Source of the DNA: Bradyrhizobium elkanii USDA 76
GTDB taxonomy: Bacteria; Pseudomonadota; Alphaproteobacteria; Rhizobiales; Xanthobacteraceae
NCBI RefSeq assembly: GCF_023278185.1
Contig: NZ_CP066356.1
Coordinates: 7,804,001-7,868,000, forward strand
DNA: 64,000 nucleotides
Reading direction: 5' to 3'
Both the position numbers and the translations under genes were made by a program. Numbering within the stretch: position 1 is the stretch's first letter; each line of letters starts with the position of its first letter. Under the pieces are notes generated by a model. The model did no database searches, was not told where the DNA came from, and was given only the letters and a program-made list of their open reading frames with translations. Positions 34,045 to 44,602 of this stretch are shown here, piece by piece.

Positions 34045-34341
34045 ATGGCTAAATCCACCTTCCGCCCCCTGCACGACCGCGTCGTGGTCAAGCGTATCGA
34101 TGCCGAGGAGAAGTCCAAGGGCGGCATCATCATTCCGGACTCGGCCAAGGAGAAGCCGTCCCAGGGCGAGATCGTCGCCGTCGGCCCGGGTGGCCGCGAC
34201 GAGGCCGGCAAGCTGATCCCGATCGACCTCAAGGTCGGCGACCGCGTGCTGTTCGGCAAATGGTCGGGCACCGAGGTCAAGCTCGACAACCAGGAACTCC
34301 TGATCATGAAGGAGTCCGACATCATGGGCGTGCTGGCGTAA
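34045..34341 (+). CDS. groES: Co-chaperonin GroES
   Basis: GroES caps the GroEL ring. The 98-residue protein starts [23 protein letters not shown], has the mobile loop [21 protein letters not shown], and [33 protein letters not shown]. Length and sequence are typical. It is the first gene of the groES-groEL operon behind a CIRCE operator. Confidence 0.98.
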   Translation: MAKSTFRPLHDRVVVKRIDAEEKSKGGIIIPDSAKEKPSQGEIVAVGPGGRDEAGKLIPIDLKVGDRVLFGKWSGTEVKLDNQELLIMKESDIMGVLA

Positions 34342-34376
34342 CGCCTTGGACTCCGAGGGCCGCCGCGCCCTCCGCT

Positions 34377-36169
<1,793 letters not shown>

Positions 36170-36196
36170 GCCCGTCGCTCGATCCGTATCGCAATC

Positions 36197-36226
36197 GAAG
36201 GCCGCCTCCGGGCGGCCTTCTTTTTT
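36197..36226 (+). terminator. Rho-independent terminator of groESL
   Basis: Ten-base stem GAAGGCCGCC (36197-36206) and its complement (36211-36220), loop TCCG, then TTTTTT. Confidence 0.92.
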
Positions 36227-36262
36227 GCCGTTTGATTACGATCGGGATGCAAGGATCATTTC

Positions 36263-36553
36263 ATGTCCCGCGACGCCAAATCGCTGACGTCAACGCTCGC
36301 GCTGTTCTACGCGATCGGCGCGTTGCTCGCGGTCGGCGCCTATGCCCTGGACAGTATCGACGATCTTGCGATCGTTCTGACGTTCTGGCTCAGGCAAACG
36401 CTGACGTTCGTCGTCCTCGCCGCGGGCTATGGGCTCTATTACGTCATTTCCGGTTCTGCCGGCCATCGTCCAAAAGCGCCGCTGCGATTTCTGGACATAT
36501 CGTTTCTGGCCGCTGCTGCCACACTCGGGGTTGGCATGCTGGTGCACAGCTGA
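36263..36553 (+). CDS. Small DUF5676-like membrane protein
   Basis: A 96-residue protein with three predicted membrane segments (around residues 13-28, 40-62 and 78-94) and no catalytic motif: TLALFYAIGALLAVGAYAL, QTLTFVVLAAGYGLYYVI and ISFLAAAATLGVGMLVHS. I do not recognise a family; the comparison to DUF5676 is only about size and topology. Immediately after the groEL terminator, so expressed from its own promoter. Confidence 0.65.
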   Translation: MSRDAKSLTSTLALFYAIGALLAVGAYALDSIDDLAIVLTFWLRQTLTFVVLAAGYGLYYVISGSAGHRPKAPLRFLDISFLAAAATLGVGMLVHS

Positions 36554-36584
36554 CCGATCCTTGACGCGACGGCCTGACAGTCCG

Positions 36585-36953
36585 TTACGCGACGCACACG
36601 CCCGGGATAGCCACCTTCTGGAACAGGTGCGGCGAGGCCACTGCCGAGGCCGGATAGGCCGAAAGCTTGGCCCTGAACTCAGGGTTCATGAAGGCGGCGC
36701 GGAAGGCGGCGGTGGATTCCCAGACCGCGTAGTTCAGATAGGCCGGGCTCTCGCCGATCGCGCGGTGCAGCTGGGTCGAGATGAAACCCGGCTGCCGCTT
36801 CATGATGGCGGCGTCGTCCTGCCAGGCCTTGAGAAACGCGTCCTCGTCGGCCGCATCGAGCGTGAAGAGGTTGACGAGCACGACGTTCGTGGCATCGACC
36901 GCGAGCTGGCGGTCGATCGGGAAAGCGGGGTCCAGGGGGCGCATCTGCGGCAT
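36585..36953 (-). CDS. Antibiotic biosynthesis monooxygenase (ABM) domain protein
   Basis: The 122-residue protein has the ABM dimeric alpha/beta-barrel pattern: NVVLVNLFTLDAADEDAFLKAWQDDAAIMKRQPGFISTQLHR, YLNYAVWESTAAFRAAFMNPEF. ABM proteins act as cofactor-free monooxygenases or as heme-degrading enzymes; the role here is not shown. It is divergent from a MarR-type gene with a shared 98-base control region, so the regulator probably governs it. Confidence 0.88.
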   Translation of the reverse strand: MPQMRPLDPAFPIDRQLAVDATNVVLVNLFTLDAADEDAFLKAWQDDAAIMKRQPGFISTQLHRAIGESPAYLNYAVWESTAAFRAAFMNPEFRAKLSAYPASAVASPHLFQKVAIPGVCVA

Positions 36954-37014
36954 GGTTGGCTCCGTTCGATATGGTGTTATGATGTCATTCCGTTATGATG
37001 GATACGTACAAAAA

Positions 37015-37032
37015 TTGACAACATAATGTCAA
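37015..37032. promoter_or_regulatory. Palindrome TTGACAACATAATGTCAA, probable MarR operator
   Basis: A perfect inverted repeat (TTGACA-N6-TGTCAA) in the intergenic region shared by the monooxygenase and MarR genes, 20 bases before the MarR start. It contains a TTGACA-like hexamer, so repressor binding would compete with RNA polymerase. Confidence 0.75.
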
Positions 37033-37051
37033 TACGTTCATATGGTGACAA

Positions 37052-37528
37052 ATGCCGAATGCAAAACGAACGCCGGCGGGCGAAGCGCTGAGCACCCTGA
37101 TTCCCGACCTGTTCAGGCTCAACAGCCTGCTGTTCACATCAGGCGACCGGCTGGTGGCCGGGCTCGGGCTGACCAGCGCACGCTGGCAGATCCTCGGTGC
37201 CATCGTCGCCGCCGAGCGCCCGCAACCGGTCGCGTGGCTGGCGCGCGACCTCGGCGCCGCCAGACAGAACGTGCAGCGGATCGTCAACGACCTCGAACGG
37301 GACGGGCTGGTGGCCTTCGAGACCAACCCGCATCACCGCCGCGCCCAACTCGTCGTGCTGACCGCCAAGGGGCGGCAAAGCTTCGACGCGGCGATGCGCC
37401 TGCAGCTGCCCTGGGTGAACGGCCTCGCCGACGGGCTCTCGATGAAGGACCTCGAAACCGTGAGCCGGGTCGTGACGGTGCTGCGCGGCCGGCTGGAGAG
37501 CGGCGAGGAACCTGACGAACGCACATGA
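37052..37528 (+). CDS. MarR family transcriptional regulator
   Basis: The 158-residue protein has the MarR winged-helix layout: helices SALSTLIPDLFRLNSLL-like at the start, recognition region RDLGAARQNVQRIVNDLERDGLVA and wing ETNPHHRRAQLVVLTAKGRQSF. MarR proteins are dimeric repressors relieved by small phenolic or oxidant ligands. It is divergent from the ABM gene, and the palindrome 37015-37032 is its likely operator, so it would regulate both genes. Confidence 0.92.
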   Translation: MPNAKRTPAGEALSTLIPDLFRLNSLLFTSGDRLVAGLGLTSARWQILGAIVAAERPQPVAWLARDLGAARQNVQRIVNDLERDGLVAFETNPHHRRAQLVVLTAKGRQSFDAAMRLQLPWVNGLADGLSMKDLETVSRVVTVLRGRLESGEEPDERT

Positions 37529-37544
37529 CCGCGATCGCGGCGCG

Positions 37545-37572
37545 AGGCCGCCGTTAGGCGGCCTTCTTTTTT
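37545..37572 (+). terminator. Rho-independent terminator of the MarR gene
   Basis: Eight-base stem AGGCCGCC (37545-37552), loop GTTA, AGGCGGCCT-type complement (37557-37564), then TCTTTTTTGG. It starts 16 bases after the stop. Confidence 0.88.
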
Positions 37573-37636
37573 GGCCAATGACATGGAGGTTTGCTAGTTA
37601 CGACGGAACCGATTCTGCCCTTCGAGGACTTATCGT

Positions 37637-38836
37637 ATGCGCGCGCTCCCACTCCTGCTGCTCGGTCTTGCCGTCACATCGGCGCCTGCTCTCGCCCAGA
37701 TGAAGCTGCAATCGAAAGCGGCGCCAGCCAGTGGCCCCGAGACGCGCTATTTCACCTCGATCGACGGCCTGATGGACGGCAATGCCGACGTCGTCCTGAA
37801 GGAAACCCGCCAGGGCAAGACCGTGACCGCGGCCGTGCTCGACGTCTGCTATCCCGCCGACAAGAGCTCCGACCGCAAGGACCGCTTCGTCGCCAACCTG
37901 ACCGTCAGCGGCCAGACGCTTTCCGGCACCGCCCAGAGCGTCGCCGACAAGCAGCCGGTCACCGTCAAGCTGAACCGCAAGCAGACCGGCGACGGTTTTG
38001 AGTTTCGCGGCCAGATCACGATCGGCCAGACCGTGACCGAGGTCGCCTCGACGGACAATTCCGATCTCAGCGAGAAGGAATTCCAGGACAACCAGGCCAC
38101 CGAGGACGGCATCACGCCGCAGCCGAAGGATTTCACCGACGTTTCGCCGGAATCGATCGGTGTGCGGGTGAAGCTCGATGCGGCGGCGGATTTCCTCAAG
38201 AGCCTGAAGGGCGAGGCCGTCGAGGTCGGCACCTCCAGCCTCGCGGTGACCTGCGATGCGATGCGCTCCGGCGAGCAGACCATCAACCTCACCGTCGATC
38301 CCGAGCACGCCGGCGCGCTGCTCGCCAAGGCAAAATCGGCGCCCGGCGTGACCGCTGCCGGCTGGACCAGCGGCGTCGTCGAGATGGACCGCACCATCCG
38401 CTTTGCCGCCGCCGACTGGCGCGACGGCGACAAGCTCAACCGTGACAAGCTGGCAACCGCGATCGCGGGCGTGCTGGCGAAGACGCTCGCCGCAAAGCCG
38501 GCCTCGGCGACGTGGAACGCGAACACCGGCAAGCTCAAGCTGGTGCTGAAGCGGCCCAGCACGGTTTACCCGGTACTCGGCCTCACCCAGAATTACGAGG
38601 TCACTGCCCTGGTCTCGCCCGACAAGCCTGGAAGCTCTGACCGGCTGATGCTGTGGGTCTCGAGCCCCACCGTCTCGACATCGGACGACAGCGCCGGCCC
38701 CAGGCTCAATCTGTCCGATGATTCCAGCAGCGACGAGGAAGGCAGCGAGACCAGGGACGACAACGGCGCGATCGATGCGCTGATCAAGGAGCTCAAGGGC
38801 CAGCGCTGGGACGCCGACAAGTCGGTGTGGCGGTAA
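37637..38836 (+). CDS. Secreted protein of unknown function (399 residues)
   Basis: A signal peptide (MRALPLLLLGLAVTSAPALA, split at AQ) is followed by a beta-rich protein: RYFTSIDGLMDGNADVVLKETRQGKTVTAAVLDVCYP, then KDRFVANLTVSGQTLSGTAQS and KPVTVKLNRKQTGDGFEFRGQITIG, a region around 150-260 and an acidic Asp/Ser-rich stretch near residue 355-380. Two Cys are visible. I do not recognise a characterised family; homologues appear to be Bradyrhizobium hypothetical proteins. The gene has its own leader after the MarR terminator, with a TTGCTAGTT-like region and CATGGAGG upstream. Confidence 0.8.
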   Translation: MRALPLLLLGLAVTSAPALAQMKLQSKAAPASGPETRYFTSIDGLMDGNADVVLKETRQGKTVTAAVLDVCYPADKSSDRKDRFVANLTVSGQTLSGTAQSVADKQPVTVKLNRKQTGDGFEFRGQITIGQTVTEVASTDNSDLSEKEFQDNQATEDGITPQPKDFTDVSPESIGVRVKLDAAADFLKSLKGEAVEVGTSSLAVTCDAMRSGEQTINLTVDPEHAGALLAKAKSAPGVTAAGWTSGVVEMDRTIRFAAADWRDGDKLNRDKLATAIAGVLAKTLAAKPASATWNANTGKLKLVLKRPSTVYPVLGLTQNYEVTALVSPDKPGSSDRLMLWVSSPTVSTSDDSAGPRLNLSDDSSSDEEGSETRDDNGAIDALIKELKGQRWDADKSVWR

Positions 38837-38854
38837 GGCCGCCGCTCTCCTGAT

Positions 38855-39052
38855 TCAGGCCGCCCGCGTCTTCAGCGGCACGACGTTGTCGTGCACCGTC
38901 TTCGGGGTGGCGTCCGGACCGGACTGAAGCATCCCGTCGCTTCTGACGAACAATTCAGACCGAGGCTCGACCGCAGCGCGATCGAGCAGCGCCCGCAGTT
39001 CGGGACGAAGTCCGTCGCCGCGCAGCGCGGCGATCGCATCGAAGTTGCGCAT
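38855..39052 (-). CDS. Small hypothetical protein (65 residues)
   Basis: MRNFDAIAALRGDGLRPELRALLDRAA... has a well-formed start with GGGAG eight bases before the ATG and a plausible globular composition, with no signal peptide. It overlaps nothing else convincing; a 117-residue alternative frame on the same strand looks like a shadow. Similar small proteins occur in Bradyrhizobium as I recall. Function unknown. Confidence 0.45.
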   Translation of the reverse strand: MRNFDAIAALRGDGLRPELRALLDRAAVEPRSELFVRSDGMLQSGPDATPKTVHDNVVPLKTRAA

Positions 39053-39300
39053 GATGTTCTCCCGTGTGATCGCGAAGACGGTCTCGCGTTCGCGTTCCGC
39101 GAACCACCCGCTTCCCGATTCCGCGACGACAATCGAGAAGCGGTGCTAAGCGCCATATCGACACAGCGGAATCTCGCTCGCACGCCGACCGAGCGCCCGA
39201 TCCGAAATCGGGTGGCACGACACACGCCTCCAAATGTTCACTGCGCGCATCGACAGAACGCCGGAAGCGATACCGGCAACGCGCAAATGGAGACGAAGAG

Positions 39301-39834
39301 ATGTCAGAGGAAAACAAGAACGTCGTCGGCCGCTGGTTCAAGGAGTTCTGGGGCAACCCCTGGAATCCGCGCATCATCAACGAGCTCGCCACGGCAGACA
39401 TTGTCGTGCACTACCCGATGCACGAGCCGAAGCGCGGCCGCGCCGCGGTCATGAAGTTCATGACCGAATTTCGCGAAGCGTTTCCGGACCTCAATTTCTG
39501 GGGCGTCGGCGATCTCATCGCGGAGGGCGACCTCGTCGTCGGCCGCTGGGAAGGCGGCGGCACGCACACCGGACCTGCCTTCAGCGACTTCCGGCTCGGC
39601 TCGCTGCCAGCGGCCTCCGGCCGCAAGATGACGTTCGCCGGCACCACCGTGCTCCGCGTGCAGGACGGACGGATCGCCGAGGAGCTCGGACAGGAAGATG
39701 CGATCACCGCCATGCTTCAGCTCGGCCTCATTCGCCTGCCCGAACGCGAACACGAACGCGGCGCGGGACGGCCGGGCGGCGAGTTGCCTGCCAGCTGGAA
39801 CAACATGCCGGGATATCCGGAAGGGCCGCGCTGA
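39301..39834 (+). CDS. SnoaL-like ester cyclase (177 residues)
   Basis: The protein has the SnoaL/ester-cyclase pattern: EENKNVVGRWFKEFWGNPWNPRIINELATADIVVHYPM, RAAVMKFMTEFREAFPDLNFWGVGDLIAEGDLVVGRWEGGGTHTG, and GTTVLRVQDGRIAEELGQED. SnoaL-like proteins are a large nuclear-transport-factor-2-fold group with polyketide cyclase members and many of unknown substrate. The C-terminal 30 residues are unusual. It is monocistronic, with GGAGACGAAGAG upstream of the ATG. Confidence 0.88.
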   Translation: MSEENKNVVGRWFKEFWGNPWNPRIINELATADIVVHYPMHEPKRGRAAVMKFMTEFREAFPDLNFWGVGDLIAEGDLVVGRWEGGGTHTGPAFSDFRLGSLPAASGRKMTFAGTTVLRVQDGRIAEELGQEDAITAMLQLGLIRLPEREHERGAGRPGGELPASWNNMPGYPEGPR

Positions 39835-39878
39835 GCACGGCCGGAGTGCGTGGCTCCATCGACGATCGCATCATCACG

Positions 39879-39909
39879 ACCTGAACGCGCTTGATGCGCG
39901 CGTTCAGGT
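39879..39909. terminator. Strong hairpin after the SnoaL gene
   Basis: ACCTGAACGCG (39879-39889) and its near complement (39899-39909) form an 11-base stem. There is no T-tract, so termination is uncertain; it could protect the mRNA end. Confidence 0.5.
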
Positions 39910-40036
39910 AACGCAATCGATCGGTGCGGTGAACTTGAAAGTCTCCAAGCCGTAAGCTTGCTGGAGGCATTCCAATGTTACTGCGCCGGCATCGGATCTC
40001 CTGACGCAATGCCGGCACTCTCGACGGCAGTACGCG

Positions 40037-40504
40037 TCAAGAAGGGAAGATCAGGCACGTCGTCGTGCCGTGGGCCAGCAGCCGGCCCTGCTCGTCGGTG
40101 ACCCTGCCTTCGGCGGTACCGATGCGGCGGCCGCAATTGAGCACATTGCCTTCCGCTCTGATCAGGCCGGTGTCGGGCGTGATCGGACGCACCAGCGAGA
40201 TCTTGAACTCGAGCGTGGTCTGGCTGGTGCCGGCATCCAGCGTCGACTGCACCGCAAGCCCCATGCAGCTGTCGAGCAGCGTCGCGGTGAGGCCGCCATG
40301 CACGGTGCCCGCCGGATTGAGATGCGCGTCGGTCGGCACCAGCGTGACGACGACGCGACCGCGCTCGGCTTCAGTGACGTCATAACCGAGTGTCCGCGCG
40401 ATGGTATTGAGCGGCAATGCGCCGCTGGCGAGGCCCTGCACGAATGCGAGGCCGCTCATTTCAAGTTTCTGTTCCGCACTGACGGTGCCGTAGCTCTTGG
40501 CCAT
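40037..40504 (-). CDS. PaaI family (hotdog) thioesterase
   Basis: The 155-residue protein has the hotdog-fold thioesterase pattern with HLNPAGTVHGGLTATLLDSCMGLAV, KISLVRPITPDTG and GRRIGTAEGRVTD. It would hydrolyse an acyl-CoA. The start at 40504 (MAKSYGTVSA) lies inside the upstream gene's 3' end by 44 bases, so the two are translated from one mRNA. A longer in-frame start at 40600 would bury the N-terminus in the other gene and is rejected. Confidence 0.9.
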   Translation of the reverse strand: MAKSYGTVSAEQKLEMSGLAFVQGLASGALPLNTIARTLGYDVTEAERGRVVVTLVPTDAHLNPAGTVHGGLTATLLDSCMGLAVQSTLDAGTSQTTLEFKISLVRPITPDTGLIRAEGNVLNCGRRIGTAEGRVTDEQGRLLAHGTTTCLIFPS

Positions 40505-41099
40505 TGCCGATCTCCATCGGGGTTCGTTGCATCGTGACGGCTGGCCGCTTGCGCCGCAACGACGCGGCAGAGCGGCCATAGAGTTTTGCGAATGCGGCAT
40601 TCATGCGCCGCGCGCTGGAGAAGCCGGCGCGCTGCGCCACCAACGCAAGCGGCAGCTCGCTGCCGTCGATCAGGCGCTTGGCACGCTGCACGCGCAGCGA
40701 CAGCGCGACCTGGAGCGGCGAGGCATCGAGATGCTCGGCGAACAGACGCGACAGATGCCGCGCGCCGACGCCGAGCCGCACCGCCAACGTTTCGACATTG
40801 CCGCGGTCGAGCGCGCCTTCCTCGATCAGCGCCAGGGCGCGCTCGACGGTGGTCCTGGTGCCCTTCCACGCCGGACAGAACGGCGCCGCCTCAGGACGGC
40901 AGCGCAGGCAGGGCCGGAAGCCGGCACGCTCGGCCGACGCGGCACTGCCATAGAACCGCACATTGCGGGCGAGCGGCGTGCGCGCCCGGCAGACCGGGCG
41001 GCAATACACGCCGGTGGTCTTGACCGCGACGAACACGACGCCGTCCCACGCCGGGTCGCGGCGCTGAAAGGCTGCATATTGTGCGGCGAAATCGAGCAT
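40461..41099 (-). CDS. Ada-type methyl-phosphotriester sensor with AraC HTH
   Basis: The 212-residue protein has the Ada N-terminal zinc/methyl-acceptor domain with Cys33, Cys37 (YCRPVCRAR), Cys64 and Cys67 (CLRCRPE), spaced exactly as Ada Cys38, Cys42, Cys69 and Cys72, and then an AraC helix-turn-helix (VETLAVRLGVGARHLSRLFAEHLDASPLQVALSLRV). The C-terminal O6-methylguanine domain of full Ada is absent, so this is an AdaA-like DNA-damage regulator that takes a methyl group from DNA phosphotriesters and becomes an activator. Its targets may include the overlapping thioesterase. The start at 41099 (MLDFAAQY) is supported by the domain start. Confidence 0.9.
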   Translation of the reverse strand: MLDFAAQYAAFQRRDPAWDGVVFVAVKTTGVYCRPVCRARTPLARNVRFYGSAASAERAGFRPCLRCRPEAAPFCPAWKGTRTTVERALALIEEGALDRGNVETLAVRLGVGARHLSRLFAEHLDASPLQVALSLRVQRAKRLIDGSELPLALVAQRAGFSSARRMNAAFAKLYGRSAASLRRKRPAVTMQRTPMEIGNGQELRHRQCGTET

Positions 41100-41305
41100 G
41101 CGACCGCTATAGCCCCGCCCGCGCGCCGCGACGACCCGCTTTGCGGAGACGACGTCCGGAAACGACCGCTGCATGCGGAAGAAACCCGGGCATCTACGGG
41201 GGCTGCGACCAAAAGACTTCGTGCTGCCGCAGTTCGGTCACCGAAAATTAAGGCTCGATTTAGTTTCGAGGATCATGCTTCGCGCCATCGAACACAGGTC
41301 ACGCC

Positions 41306-41983
41306 ATGCAAGACCGCGAGCCGATCAGCGCTGCGAGCATCTGGCCGACAGATGTGACGGAGGGTCATTCGCCGGCACAGACGGCGGACCTCTGGGATGT
41401 CACCGGCGAGAACCACGACGCCGCCCTGCTGCTGCGGGAGCCGTTTGCCGACCGCATCGGCACCGCGCTACTGGCGGCGACGGCACTGGCCGCAAGCTTC
41501 GTGCTGGGATGGACCGGCGGAGCCAACTGGCACGACCTTGCGGCTCCCGCCCCGGTGCCTGTGGCCCAGAAGGAAGCGCCGGCCCCGCACATTGCGGAGG
41601 TGGCGCCGAGCCGAAAGAACGAGGGCCCGCGCCGGGCCGCGTCCAACGCCGACCCCGTCGTCACCGGCAGCATTCCGAGGACCGCGCCGGCAAGCCCGCG
41701 TCCGCTCGCCTTGGGCGCCGCGCCGACGACCTTGAATGCACAGGCCGCCGCATTGGGACCGAAGCAGCCGCAGGCGGCGGCGCCGGAGACGCGGCCGAGC
41801 ACGATCCCCGGATGGTCGGTGGTCGAAGTCCGCGACGGCACCGCCGTGCTCGAGGGGCCCGAGGGCGTCAAGATGGCCGCGCGCGGCGACGTCGTCCCCG
41901 GCCTTGGAAGGGTCGATTCCATCGTGCGCTGGGGCAATCGCTGGATCGTCGCCACCGCAAGCGGACTGATCGCAACGCCCTGA
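41306..41983 (+). CDS. Single-span membrane protein with C-terminal PilP/GspC-like segment
   Basis: The 225-residue protein has one membrane segment (around residues 50-68, ALLAATALAASFVLGWTGGA) after a 48-residue cytoplasmic part, a Pro/Ala-rich periplasmic linker, and a compact C-terminal stretch WSVVEVRDGTAVLEGPEGVKMAARGDVVPGLGRVDSIV. That stretch resembles the HR domain of PilP/GspC, used to align secretion system components. No other type II or IV secretion gene is nearby, so the role is unclear. Monocistronic between two opposite-strand genes. Confidence 0.75.
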   Translation: MQDREPISAASIWPTDVTEGHSPAQTADLWDVTGENHDAALLLREPFADRIGTALLAATALAASFVLGWTGGANWHDLAAPAPVPVAQKEAPAPHIAEVAPSRKNEGPRRAASNADPVVTGSIPRTAPASPRPLALGAAPTTLNAQAAALGPKQPQAAAPETRPSTIPGWSVVEVRDGTAVLEGPEGVKMAARGDVVPGLGRVDSIVRWGNRWIVATASGLIATP

Positions 41984-42027
41984 GCGTCTTGTCTTGACGC
42001 GCTTGCTTGACGCGAACCGGCGTCCAC

Positions 42028-42043
42028 TTCGCTCGAAAACGCT
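42028..42043. repeat. TTCGCTCGAAAACGCT dispersed repeat, copy 3
   Basis: Identical 16 bases to 27373-27388 and 29336-29351, preceded here by GCGAACCGGCGTCCAC. It lies at the end of the membrane-protein gene, five bases before the stop of the next minus-strand gene. Confidence 0.7.
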
Positions 42044-42047
42044 TTGG

Positions 42048-42464
42048 TCAGTTGCTGTTGATCACGAAACGCAGCGACTTGCTGCCGGTGAAGGTCACCT
42101 CGTCACCGTGCCGCCGCCAGCCCGTCATGTCGCCGAGCGCGGCCAGCAGATCCTTGTCCGCTTGCGCCCGCTCCGGCGTGCAGGTGCGATTCTCCATCGC
42201 GCCGGGAACGAAGACGATGGTGTTGCCGGCCACCGAAAACTGGCCCTTGCCGCCGTCGCACCACAGCTCGAGGATCACCTCGCCATTGTCGCCGACCTCG
42301 ATCGAGGGAATCCGCTTGGAGCCCGGCATGCGCGCGGCATCGAGCGTCATCACGAAGCCGAACGGGAACTCCTCCTGGGCCCGCGCCGGACCCGCGTCGA
42401 GAGCCGCGGCAACCAGCGCCAACGCAGCGATGCCGCCGTTCAAACCTCGCCTCATCGAAATCAT
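42048..42464 (-). CDS. Secreted META/HslJ-like domain protein
   Basis: The 138-residue product has a signal peptide (MRRGLNGGIAALALVAAALDAGPARA) and then a beta-rich domain reading EFPFGFVMTLDAARMPGSKRIPSIEVGDNGEVILELWCDGGKGQFSVAG, a Cys and ENRTCTPERAQADKDLLAALGDMTGWRRHGDEVTF. The pattern GDEVTFTGSKSLRF resembles META/HslJ domains. Two Cys are likely disulfide-bonded. Function unknown. The start at 42464 gives a signal peptide; Met4 (42455) is an alternative. Confidence 0.7.
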   Translation of the reverse strand: MISMRRGLNGGIAALALVAAALDAGPARAQEEFPFGFVMTLDAARMPGSKRIPSIEVGDNGEVILELWCDGGKGQFSVAGNTIVFVPGAMENRTCTPERAQADKDLLAALGDMTGWRRHGDEVTFTGSKSLRFVINSN

Positions 42465-42560
42465 GCCAATCCTCGAAATGCGACGCGTAACTGCGGGCCC
42501 CTTCTATGGGAGCAGAACGCGATTGGCCAGATTGGCAACGCCGGAAAATGTGCTTGAAAA

Positions 42561-42594
42561 GCAAATCCCCGCGAGCTGTCCGCTCGCGGGGATT
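42561..42594 (-). terminator. Rho-independent terminator of the permease gene
   Basis: AATCCCCGCGAGC (42564-42576) and its complement (42582-42594) form a 13-base stem with a TGTCC loop; on the minus strand the stem runs into TGCTTTTC. It lies 27 bases past the permease stop. Confidence 0.8.
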
Positions 42595-42620
42595 CCTGGT
42601 TCGCCAGACGCGTCGTGGCG

Positions 42621-44291
42621 CTATTTCAGCACCAGCATCGTGAACGGATAGACATAGGCCTGCAGGGTCACGAACAGACCGACCAGACACGCCAGCACGA
42701 TCGAGTGCAGGAACACATAGCGCAGGATCGAGCCCTCGTGGCCGTACCAGTTGGTCGCGGTCGAGGCGACCACGATCGATTGCGCGTCGATCATCTTGCC
42801 CATCACGCCGCCCGAGGAGTTCGCCGCCGCCATCAGGATCGGCGACAGGCCGAGCTGCTCGGAGGTGATCTTCTGCAGGTTGCCGAACAGCACGTTCGAT
42901 GCGGTATCCGATCCGGTCAGCGCCACGCCCAGCCAGCCGAGCAAGGTGCCGAAGAAGGGATAGAGCACGCCGGTCGCCGCGAAGGCGAGGCCGAGCGTGG
43001 CGTCGACGCCGGACAGCCGGGTCAGCGTGCCGATCGCCAGCATCGCCGAGATCGTGATCAACGAGATCGCACAGATGCGGATGGTGCGGCCATACTCGGC
43101 GATCAGCTTGAGCGGCGAGAAGCCCATCAACAGACCCGAGATGATCGCGGCGATCAGCATGCCGGTGCCGGTGAACGACAGATAGGTGAAGCCGAACACG
43201 GCGCCTTCCGGCGTCGGCTTGGCGGCCACCGGCGGCACCTTGAAGATCAGCTTGTCGAGCTCGGGGACCGGATAGTTCCAGACGAAGTTGGCGTTCGCCC
43301 AAGCCTTGAAGGCACCGTTGCCCCAGATCAGCATCAGGATGCAGACGATGATCCACGGCAGCAGCGCACTCCACATTTCGCCCTGGGTCAGCGGCGTCTT
43401 GTCGAGCGGCGGTGCGGCGGCCATCGTCGCCGCCGATTCATCGCGGCCGCGCAGCGCCGGCGACAGCCACAGCTGCCGCGGCTGCCAGACCTTCAGGAAC
43501 AGGATCAGCGCGCCCATCGAGATCAGCGAGGCGCCGATGTCGACAATCCAGGGGTTGATGTAGTTCGAGATCACGAATTGCGGGACTGCAAACGACACGC
43601 CGGTGACCAGGATCGCCGGCCACACCTCCTTCATGCCGCGCCAGCCGGCAAACGCCCACACCACCCAGAACGGCACGATCAGCGAGAACAGCGGCAGCTG
43701 CCGGCCGACCATCGCGCCGAGGATGTAGGGGTCGAGCCCGGTAACCGAGGCGAGGCCCTGGATCGGCGTGCCGAGCGCGCCGTAGGCAACGGGTGCCGTG
43801 TTGGCGATCAGCGACAGGCCGGACGCGGCGAGCGGCGAGAAGCCGAGCCCGATCAGCACCGCGCCGGTGATCGCGACCGGCGTGCCGAATCCGGACGCGC
43901 CCTCGAAGAAGGCGCCGAACGAGTACGCGATCAACAGCAGCTGCAACCGCCGGTCCTCGGTGACGCCGCCGACCGCGCGCTTGAGCAGCTCGAACTTCCC
44001 GCACCTCACCGTGACCTGGTAGAGGAAGATGACGTTGAGCACGATCCAGCCGATCGGGAAGAACCCGGTGATCACGCCGAGCAGCGTGGCGCGGATCGAC
44101 ATGTTGGCCGGCATGGTGAAGACGAAGATCGTGATCAGGTTGGTCACGATCACGGCGATGATGGCGGCAATGTGCGCCTTCACCTTGCCGCTGGCGATCA
44201 GGACCAGCAGCGTGACCACGGGAATGGCGGCCGCGACCGTCGACAGCGCCGCATTGCCCAGCGGGTTGTAGATTTGATTCCAGGTGTTCAT
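42621..44291 (-). CDS. lctP: L-lactate/glycolate permease (LctP family)
   Basis: The 556-residue membrane protein starts MNTWNQIYNPLGN, with about 13 membrane segments, and has the LctP signatures GFFPIGWIVLNVIFLYQVTV, FGTPVAITGAVLIGLGF and GSDTASNVLFGNLQ. It would import L-lactate, and some family members also take glycolate or D-lactate. The start at 44291 is chosen by the family N-terminus; a far longer frame begins at 44516 and is not credible. A glycolate oxidase locus lies 4 kb away, which fits a glycolate role but is only context. Confidence 0.92.
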   Translation of the reverse strand: MNTWNQIYNPLGNAALSTVAAAIPVVTLLVLIASGKVKAHIAAIIAVIVTNLITIFVFTMPANMSIRATLLGVITGFFPIGWIVLNVIFLYQVTVRCGKFELLKRAVGGVTEDRRLQLLLIAYSFGAFFEGASGFGTPVAITGAVLIGLGFSPLAASGLSLIANTAPVAYGALGTPIQGLASVTGLDPYILGAMVGRQLPLFSLIVPFWVVWAFAGWRGMKEVWPAILVTGVSFAVPQFVISNYINPWIVDIGASLISMGALILFLKVWQPRQLWLSPALRGRDESAATMAAAPPLDKTPLTQGEMWSALLPWIIVCILMLIWGNGAFKAWANANFVWNYPVPELDKLIFKVPPVAAKPTPEGAVFGFTYLSFTGTGMLIAAIISGLLMGFSPLKLIAEYGRTIRICAISLITISAMLAIGTLTRLSGVDATLGLAFAATGVLYPFFGTLLGWLGVALTGSDTASNVLFGNLQKITSEQLGLSPILMAAANSSGGVMGKMIDAQSIVVASTATNWYGHEGSILRYVFLHSIVLACLVGLFVTLQAYVYPFTMLVLK

Positions 44292-44602
44292 CTCGGGATC
44301 CTTCCCACATTTTTGTGCAGCGCGCCGGCCTGCATGCGGGGCAGGCGCGACTGGTGCGATTGCGGGAGTCCGTCGGAAAAGCTGCAGCCCCGGCTCGCGA
44401 ATGAACGATCGGTAAGGATCGCTCACATCCTCGCGAAAAATCGAAGGTCCCCCGCCCCTCGCCGTTGTCGTCATGCTAGGGTTGACTCGATCGCCGGGAC
44501 AAGCCAACGCTTGCATGCCAGACCTACGACTTTAGTCGAGGTGCACTGCGATTGTCCCGATTCTTCAGGCCGTTGCGGCCGCTTCCCCGGAGACGATAAT
44601 CT

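Noticed and set aside
38872..39225. 117-residue minus-strand frame overlapping the 65-residue candidate
   Set aside because: It is in another frame, is very rich in Arg and Ser and has no ribosome binding site.
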